Assembly: GCF_000011085.1 (NCBI RefSeq)
Contig: NC_006396.1
Span: 1,054,001-1,118,000, forward strand
Direction: 5' to 3'
Length of the DNA stretch: 64,000 bases
From: Haloarcula marismortui ATCC 43049
Lineage (GTDB): Archaea; Halobacteriota; Halobacteria; Halobacteriales; Haloarculaceae
Part shown: positions 58,389 through 64,000 of the stretch, one piece after another
Layout: every line of letters begins with the position of its first letter
Position numbering within the stretch: position 1 is the first letter of the stretch
The notes under the pieces: model-generated
What the model saw: only the letters and a program-made list of their open reading frames with translations
Told to the model about the DNA's origin: nothing
The model's database searches: none
Position numbers and translations under genes: made by a program

Positions 58389-58948
58389 ACGACCAGACGC
58401 ACCTCCACGACGTTGTAGACGATAGAGTCAGGCTCCGCGTCGGGAGCAAAATACCCGCCGACCGCCGAGAGAGGCGGGCCGGTACCGCTGCAGTCGCCGA
58501 TTCGGGCAGGCATATTGTCGGTCAGGGTCACCGTTTCGGTTGCGACAGCTGCATCAGCCGGCCGCTCAGCGACGTTCTCATCTGATTCCTGCGAGGCAAG
58601 AACTGTCTGGCGCACGCCTGAATCCGAGTAACTGAAGTAGAGATTGTACTGTTCTCCCTGACGGTCGAAAGTACGGTTCAACATCCGCTCGAACTCGGTT
58701 GAGCTGCCCGTCTGGTTACCGTTGAGTGTCGGTGTGCCGACGCTGTAACACGCCGTCGCGTTGTGCAGCGCGCCGGTTTCTGCCGCCAGTGATAGCGTGT
58801 CGCTTGCGCGGGTTTCCAGTGCCGCGGTTCGTTGCTGGGCGCCGGTCTGGAACGGGCCGGTGTCGACTGCCGACAGGCCGTAAACGGTCGCGGTCACAAC
58901 GACAATAGCCGCGAGAACGCCTTCCAAGGTGTAGGCTTGGCCACGCAT
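58382..58948 (-). CDS. Pilin-like protein 2 of the pil operon
   Basis: A 188-residue protein beginning MRGQAYTLEGVLAAIVVVTATVYGLSAVD, a pilin-type start with Glu at about the fifth position of the hydrophobic helix (TLEGV). Cys pairs in ATACYSV and IGDCSGT may form a disulfide. The ATG at 58948 is used; the longer ORF adds residues that overlap the neighbour. The stop lies inside the next gene. From memory it resembles DUF7288. Confidence 0.78.
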   Translation of the reverse strand: MRGQAYTLEGVLAAIVVVTATVYGLSAVDTGPFQTGAQQRTAALETRASDTLSLAAETGALHNATACYSVGTPTLNGNQTGSSTEFERMLNRTFDRQGEQYNLYFSYSDSGVRQTVLASQESDENVAERPADAAVATETVTLTDNMPARIGDCSGTGPPLSAVGGYFAPDAEPDSIVYNVVEVRLVVW

Positions 58949-58950
58949 CG

Positions 58951-59487
58951 TTACCACACCCTCACGACAAGCCAGCAGACCGGGTCGCACTGGCCGGTTG
59001 CGTTGGTCAGTTTCACTACGCGGGACGCCGTCGCAACGTTGTCTCTATCGGCGACATCAGGCCCCCAAGCGAGCCGCTGGTCGTGGTCATCAACTGCCGG
59101 GTCCCGTGTTCCTGCTTTGAGCGATGACGCGTTGACCACACTTACATTGAGTGTGGCGTTTGTCCGGCGTTGTGTTGCGGTGTCGAGACCGGCACTCGAT
59201 TTCAGGTCGCCAAGCGTTCCGCTGTGCTTGGCTATGTCATTGTTGAGGGACTCGTTGATCCCACCGCTCGTGTTGTATCGAATGAGGTTCCGTGTCCCCT
59301 CAACCGAGTGGTTTTCAACAAGGTACGTCGCCGCTCTGTCCGCAATTGGTTGGTTACGCTGTACGTCTGGGGATTCGTACACGCCGACCGCACTACCCTG
59401 TACGAAGGCCAATACCCCGATTATCGTCACGAGCAGGACACTCACCCCCACGGCGAAGTCCTGCGGTGTTTGTGCTCTTGAATCCAT
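58951..59487 (-). CDS. Pilin-like protein 1 of the pil operon
   Basis: A 178-residue protein starting MDSRAQTPQDFAVGVSVLLVTIIGVLAFVQGS: a polar leader, then one hydrophobic helix as in type IV pilins. The external part has several Asn-x-Ser/Thr sites and a CDPVC pair near the end. ATG at 59487 is preferred to an upstream GTG at 59496. It lies 57 nt after the platform gene and 2 nt before the next, and resembles DUF7287 (from memory). Confidence 0.78.
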   Translation of the reverse strand: MDSRAQTPQDFAVGVSVLLVTIIGVLAFVQGSAVGVYESPDVQRNQPIADRAATYLVENHSVEGTRNLIRYNTSGGINESLNNDIAKHSGTLGDLKSSAGLDTATQRRTNATLNVSVVNASSLKAGTRDPAVDDHDQRLAWGPDVADRDNVATASRVVKLTNATGQCDPVCWLVVRVW

Positions 59488-59544
59488 ATCCCACACACCC
59501 TATTTATTATCTGATACGTCCGCTGTCGAACCGCGAGTGAGGCG

Positions 59545-61581
59545 CTAACCCACGGCGATCCACACCACCAGTGCAATCGTCGACAGGACGACTGCAAACT
59601 TGACGCCTGCGACGAGCTTCACTTCCCGAATGTAGCCGGCGATAAACGACGACAGCAACGCCTGCAGCGTCACTGCGTGGAAGAACAGCATCGACAGCAG
59701 TTCCGTGTCGACGCTGCCGCCGAAGCCGCCACCGGGCGCGCTCGAGCTGCTTGACCCGGAGGCCTGCGTCGCCAGCCCCGACATCACATCAAGGAACTGT
59801 GTCTTTAGCAACGCCATCACGCCGAGCAGCGTCAGGTAGGTCATCAGGATGATGACCGTCTGCATCCGCGTCCGGGATTTGCGCTCCCGTTCGATGTCGT
59901 CCTGATTCTCCGAGGCCTGCGCGGCCGTCGAGAGCACGTCCTGAATCTGGCTGGAGGCTTCCTGTGCCTCCGCGATGAGCTTGACCGTCCGCGCCAGTCG
60001 TGGGACGTTGTACTTGTTGTTGAATTCTCGAAGCGCGTCTTTCAGGCTCGTTCCGTAGTTGACCTTTGCGTGGATGGTCTCGAACTCGTCGGAAAGCTTT
60101 CCGGAAGACGTCTCGGAGACCACCTTGACCGACTCTAGCAACGTCATCCCGGTGTCGTTGGCCGATGCAAGCTTCCGGAGGTTTTCCGAGAGTTTCCCGA
60201 TGATTGCCTTCCGCGAGCGCTGGTTCCACTCGTAGAAGATCATCAGCGGGATGAAGTTGAGGTACATCGGGACGTACACCCAGAAGAACGTCGAACGAAC
60301 CGGGACAGCGATCATCCCGTCTAGCGATAACGGGGCCCAGCCGATGACGATAGCCGCGACAACAGCGAGAATTGACAGTGGAACCGTCAGCCACAGCACC
60401 AACAGGGGATGGTCACGGAAGAACAGGTCAGGCCGTGTGAGGATGGCGAGAAGTTCGTGAGTTCCCTCCCGACTCTTGATCCGGTCGAAGACGCTGTAGG
60501 TCCCCGTGTAGCTCTCGATGAGCCCGAGGTTGAACACGCCGACGCCCTCATCGACGACGAGTTCCTTCTCGCCGGGGCTCGAGCGCAGATAGCCGTCCCC
60601 GATTGAGTCCTGCGTGACAGTCGAAACGAGGACGAGAAAGCCCAGGCCGGTCAGGGGAATCAACCCGTACACAGTCCCATAAATAAGCGACTGCTGTGCG
60701 TTCCCCATCATCGACATGATGACCAGAATGATAATGAGAAGCAGTGGAAACAGCGAGAGCGTCATGTACATCTCGCCGAACAGCTCCAGCGTCTCCAGCA
60801 TCTTCTCCTGTTCCTGCCGGGCGGTTCGCATGTGCTTTTCCTTCTGGTCTTCGAGGAAAGAGGTCATGTCACCGCCGGAATTGATGATAGAAAGCATATC
60901 CGTCAGGAACTGCGACAGTTCGTCTGAGGGCGTCTGAAGCGCCTGGTTCCGGACGGCGGTTCGGTAGTCGGTATCGAAATACTCCGTCTCCAGTACGATG
61001 GACTGGAACTCTTTTGCGACTTCACCGTACGTGTCTTCGGCTTTCCCCATCGACTGCAGGATTTCGAGTTGGTTGAGCCCACCCACGGACAGCGCATACA
61101 TGAACGAAATTGAGTCGGACAACAAGACGTTGATTTCGCGCTCACGCGCGCTCGAACGGAAATACGGAATCGAGACCAGCGACCCGAAGCCGATACCGAA
61201 CCCGATGGCACCGAAGACGAAGCCGGTCACGATGACGAGGAAGGGGAGTTTCAGCACGGCGAGAATCTCTGAGACGCTCTCAGACACTGGAATCCCGATG
61301 AGCGTCGGCGCTTCTCCACTGGCAAACAACAACTGGACCAGCAGATACCCGAGGAACGTGCCGACGAGCCACAGCGCTAGACCCGCGATGACACCGACCG
61401 CGAGTGCACGTGCGAGGAACATCTCTACGTTGTCGGCCATCCGGGCCTCCGCGAGTTTGTTCTCGACACTGCTGACGAAGTCGCCCTCGTCGTCGAACAC
61501 CATCTGGTACGCCGGGTAGAACGTGTCGCCGAGCGCACCGCCGCTGCCGACCTGTTGCTGACCCGGTGTGTCGAGGCTCAT
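59545..61581 (-). CDS. pilC: PilC/TadC-type pilus platform protein
   Basis: A 678-residue membrane protein with two T2SF (GspF) domains: about 130-320 (SDSISFMYALSVGGLNQLEILQSMGK) and about 440-620 (LRKLASANDTGMTLLESVKVVSE, then FNNKYNVPRLARTVKLIAEAQEASSQIQDVL). About ten hydrophobic segments are seen. It forms the inner-membrane base on which pilins are assembled, working with the ATPase encoded upstream. The start overlaps the ATPase stop by ATGA. Confidence 0.92.
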   Translation of the reverse strand: MSLDTPGQQQVGSGGALGDTFYPAYQMVFDDEGDFVSSVENKLAEARMADNVEMFLARALAVGVIAGLALWLVGTFLGYLLVQLLFASGEAPTLIGIPVSESVSEILAVLKLPFLVIVTGFVFGAIGFGIGFGSLVSIPYFRSSAREREINVLLSDSISFMYALSVGGLNQLEILQSMGKAEDTYGEVAKEFQSIVLETEYFDTDYRTAVRNQALQTPSDELSQFLTDMLSIINSGGDMTSFLEDQKEKHMRTARQEQEKMLETLELFGEMYMTLSLFPLLLIIILVIMSMMGNAQQSLIYGTVYGLIPLTGLGFLVLVSTVTQDSIGDGYLRSSPGEKELVVDEGVGVFNLGLIESYTGTYSVFDRIKSREGTHELLAILTRPDLFFRDHPLLVLWLTVPLSILAVVAAIVIGWAPLSLDGMIAVPVRSTFFWVYVPMYLNFIPLMIFYEWNQRSRKAIIGKLSENLRKLASANDTGMTLLESVKVVSETSSGKLSDEFETIHAKVNYGTSLKDALREFNNKYNVPRLARTVKLIAEAQEASSQIQDVLSTAAQASENQDDIERERKSRTRMQTVIILMTYLTLLGVMALLKTQFLDVMSGLATQASGSSSSSAPGGGFGGSVDTELLSMLFFHAVTLQALLSSFIAGYIREVKLVAGVKFAVVLSTIALVVWIAVG

Positions 61582-64000
61582 TCGCTATCTGCCTCCGCAC
61601 CGGCCTTCGGAACGAACTGACCGAAGTCGATGCTGTCTTCGTCAGCGCTCTCCTCGGAATCGTCCATCAACGCTGAGACAATGTCCGGCGTTTCGCGGCT
61701 CTTGTAGGTGTTAAACAGTGGCTGGGCGTTGTCAAGCACCTGCTTTGTCTCCTCGACCATTTCCGGCGGCGCGTCCGGCCGGGGCACCATTTCCTCTTTT
61801 TCGGGGTCGATATCGATCTTGACAGATTCCATCTCTCGGAGGTCCTCGAGTGACAGTTCGAGCTGGTCGTTGGCGATGAGCGTGAGAATGGTGTCGGGGT
61901 CATTAATAAACGCCTGGATGGTCGCCGCAACCTGCGTGTAGGTGTTGAGCCCCTTCTCGATGAGATATGCGAGGACGACTTTGCGCTTGAACAGCTCTTC
62001 GTCGAGTTTTTCTTGGGTCCACCCACGGTCGAACTTGATCTCTTCAAGCGTGTTCGAGTTCCCCATCTGGATGTACTCATCCGTCTCGGCGCGCCACTCG
62101 TACACGTCCCGGACGTTGATCTCATCGTTCTCCGCGGAGTACTCGTTAATTTCGGTCAGGGACTTGTTTCGGCGAACCTTGTTGCCGTCGACCCGCGTCT
62201 GGGTCTGAATCGACACCAGATCAAGCGCGGTAAACAGCGTCTTCGAGACGTTGATCGGTTCGGTGGTGAACCGCTTGATGACCTCACCGACCGAGTCGGC
62301 GTGGAACGTGGTGTAGGTGGTGTGCCCGGTCGACATGACCTGGAACAGCGTCCGACCTTCTTCACCGCGGATCTCACCCATGACAATGTAGTCCGGACGC
62401 TGACGGAGTGCGGCTTCCAGCAGGTCGAACTCGTCGACGTCACCCTTGTCGTCTTCACCAAAGGAAGGGCGCGTAACGCTTGCCACCCAGTTTCGCTGTG
62501 GCAGTTCGACCTCACGCGTGTCCTCAATGGAGACGATCTTGGAGTTCGATGGGATGAACAGCGAGACGGCGTTCAGGCTTGTCGTCTTCCCCGAGGCAGT
62601 ACCGCCGGCGAAGATGAGGCTCTTGTTGTTCTCGATACAGAGCCAGAGGAACGCCATCTCGTCCAGCGAAAACGTGTTCCAGTTGATGAGGTCGATAGGG
62701 GTAAAGGGGACGTCCTTGAACTGCCGGATAGTGTAGTTCGTCCCGTGGTCGGACACTTCCCTACCCAGTGTCAGCTGGGCACGCGACCCGTCCGGGAGCG
62801 TCGCATCGACCTGTGGCTGGCGCTTCGAGATACCCTTCCCGGACCGCTGTGCGAGCTTCACGACGAAGTCGTCGAGTTCCCCTTTTCCGTGTTCGACGTT
62901 CGAGATGATCTGCTCGTAGTCAGTGTGATAGACGAACACCCGGGAGTTGTACCCGTCACAGGAGATATCTTCCACGTTGATATCGTGTTTGACGCCGTCG
63001 ATGCGGGCGTAGCCGACGAAGTCCCGCTTGAGCATATACAGCAGCTTCTCGACCTGATACTCGTTTAGCTTCGGTTCGTCATCTTCAAGAATAGCCGGTT
63101 CGGGACGTGTCGAAATGCCGGAGAGTTGTCCCGTCGTTTCACTTTGTGTTTCCTCGTCCAGCCCGAACAGTTCCTTGACCTGTCCGAGAACGCTCTCTTC
63201 ACCACGGCTGGAAACTGAGCCGTCGTAGAGGTCATACCGCGAGAGGAGCTGTTCGGCCTCCCGCTGGATGACCTGTGCCCGGTCAGCATCAGTCCCCTGA
63301 ACGATCACGTCGTCCTCGGAGTACTTGATCGCGGTCTTGAGTTTGCCCGAGAGGAACTCTCGAAGGTCGATCTCAATATCGGTGAGATACGGCTCAATGA
63401 CGTAGTACTTCTTCTCGTTCTCTTTCCGTGAGTGGAAGATGATAACGCAGGCGTAGGGTTTGTTGACCCAGTACCGTTCCAGTTCGTTGAAATGTGATTT
63501 CTTCGACTGGGGAACAGCTTTTTCGAGGTCGTAGCGGTTGACGACGGTCGTGTGGCCGTCCCGTGTCGAGAAGAACTCGTCTTCGTCCAGCTCCGGGTTC
63601 ACGTCAACGGTGTTTTCATCGACGTACTCGTGCAGTTCACTGGCGATGTCTTCAGCGGCGGACAGTTTGTTTTCCGTGTGTTCAGAGTCGAAGTGCAGAT
63701 ACTCACTTGCATCAAACGGAATAACTTCGCCGTCACTGTCACGGGGGAGACTGCCGTCCTCGTAATAGTACTCCTGTTTGAAATGCTCCCACGTGTAGAT
63801 GTCTTTCGCGACTGGTGTCGTAGTTGGGTCGAGATACTCTTCGAACGGCGCTTGCAGTGTTTTCCCGGCACTCGCCGCGTCTTCGAGTCGCTGACTGAGT
63901 TCTCTCGGCTCGAAGCCGAGGTACACGCTCCGGTCGAACCGCCCCCCATCGTGTACCTCTCGCCGGAGATCATCCCACGTGTATTCGCCGACCCGTACAG
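61578..64000 (-). CDS. pilB: PilB-type secretion ATPase (5' end outside window)
   Basis: At least 782 residues plus an upstream portion that runs off the window. The C-terminal half is a VirB11/GspE-type ATPase: Walker A GGTASGKTTSLN, Walker B DYIVMGEIRGEEGRTLFQ, and the His box STGHTTYTTFHAD. A GTG at 63926 is not the true start: the frame stays open to position 64000, with GEYTWDDLRREVHDGG, which echoes YTWEHFKQEYYYEDG about 50 residues later. The protein powers pilin assembly through PilC. It heads the operon seen here. Confidence 0.93.
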   Translation of the reverse strand, partial: VRVGEYTWDDLRREVHDGGRFDRSVYLGFEPRELSQRLEDAASAGKTLQAPFEEYLDPTTTPVAKDIYTWEHFKQEYYYEDGSLPRDSDGEVIPFDASEYLHFDSEHTENKLSAAEDIASELHEYVDENTVDVNPELDEDEFFSTRDGHTTVVNRYDLEKAVPQSKKSHFNELERYWVNKPYACVIIFHSRKENEKKYYVIEPYLTDIEIDLREFLSGKLKTAIKYSEDDVIVQGTDADRAQVIQREAEQLLSRYDLYDGSVSSRGEESVLGQVKELFGLDEETQSETTGQLSGISTRPEPAILEDDEPKLNEYQVEKLLYMLKRDFVGYARIDGVKHDINVEDISCDGYNSRVFVYHTDYEQIISNVEHGKGELDDFVVKLAQRSGKGISKRQPQVDATLPDGSRAQLTLGREVSDHGTNYTIRQFKDVPFTPIDLINWNTFSLDEMAFLWLCIENNKSLIFAGGTASGKTTSLNAVSLFIPSNSKIVSIEDTREVELPQRNWVASVTRPSFGEDDKGDVDEFDLLEAALRQRPDYIVMGEIRGEEGRTLFQVMSTGHTTYTTFHADSVGEVIKRFTTEPINVSKTLFTALDLVSIQTQTRVDGNKVRRNKSLTEINEYSAENDEINVRDVYEWRAETDEYIQMGNSNTLEEIKFDRGWTQEKLDEELFKRKVVLAYLIEKGLNTYTQVAATIQAFINDPDTILTLIANDQLELSLEDLREMESVKIDIDPEKEEMVPRPDAPPEMVEETKQVLDNAQPLFNTYKSRETPDIVSALMDDSEESADEDSIDFGQFVPKAGAEADSE

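Overview
The window comes from a halophilic archaeon, most likely Haloarcula or a close relative. The proteins are acidic, the GC content is high, many genes have a TATA-like box 25-30 nt before the start codon (leaderless transcription), and the 16S, 23S and 5S rRNA genes have haloarchaeal ends. No plasmid, virus, CRISPR array, transposase or integrase is visible.

Layout. (1) 1-9.6 kb: a NUDIX hydrolase, an unrecognised TIM-barrel-like protein, a 22-residue membrane microprotein and thiC. A molybdate/tungstate-type ABC binding protein and permease follow, without an ATPase gene, then a cofactor block (mobB-moaE fusion, moaC, moaB) and small housekeeping genes. (2) 8.9-21.2 kb: a NarO-like regulator diverges from a long respiratory nitrate reductase operon. 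Its order is narA, narB (Rieske), narC (cytochrome b), a small membrane protein, narG, narH, a hairpin array, a haem-binding subunit, narJ, a polytopic membrane protein, a HEAT-repeat protein and an Mrp-type ATPase. (3) 21.3-29.6 kb: two membrane proteins, then a dmsR-E-A-B-C-D set for a second molybdoenzyme. The two anaerobic respiratory systems therefore lie beside genes for their cofactor and probably for metal uptake.

(4) 29.8-37.5 kb: a tightly coupled operon encodes two von Willebrand A membrane proteins, an anchored coiled-coil protein, a polytopic membrane protein, a MoxR ATPase, a 20-codon ORF and a DUF58 protein. (5) 37.5-49.2 kb: pyrB/pyrI, a beta-propeller protein, a MinD-like ATPase, a RecA/KaiC-like protein without a P-loop, an FKBP-type isomerase, threonine dehydratase, a CYTH protein, S-adenosylmethionine synthetase, thiI, cysK and nikR.

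(6) 49.4-54.7 kb, minus strand: an rRNA operon with clear 16S and 23S processing stems. It has no tRNA-Ala between 16S and 23S and no tRNA directly after 5S. (7) 55-64 kb: aIF-1A, a UPF0058 protein, and a type IV pilus-like operon (PilB-type ATPase running off the window, PilC-type platform, five pilin-like proteins). The last pilin-like gene carries an in-frame TAG, after which the same frame stays protein-like for 64 codons.

Many adjacent genes overlap by 1-8 nt (ATGA, GTGA, TGATG), so translational coupling is a general feature here. It makes two odd inserts worth attention: the hairpin array after narH and the 20-codon ORF before the DUF58 gene. Both keep coupled start and stop codons.
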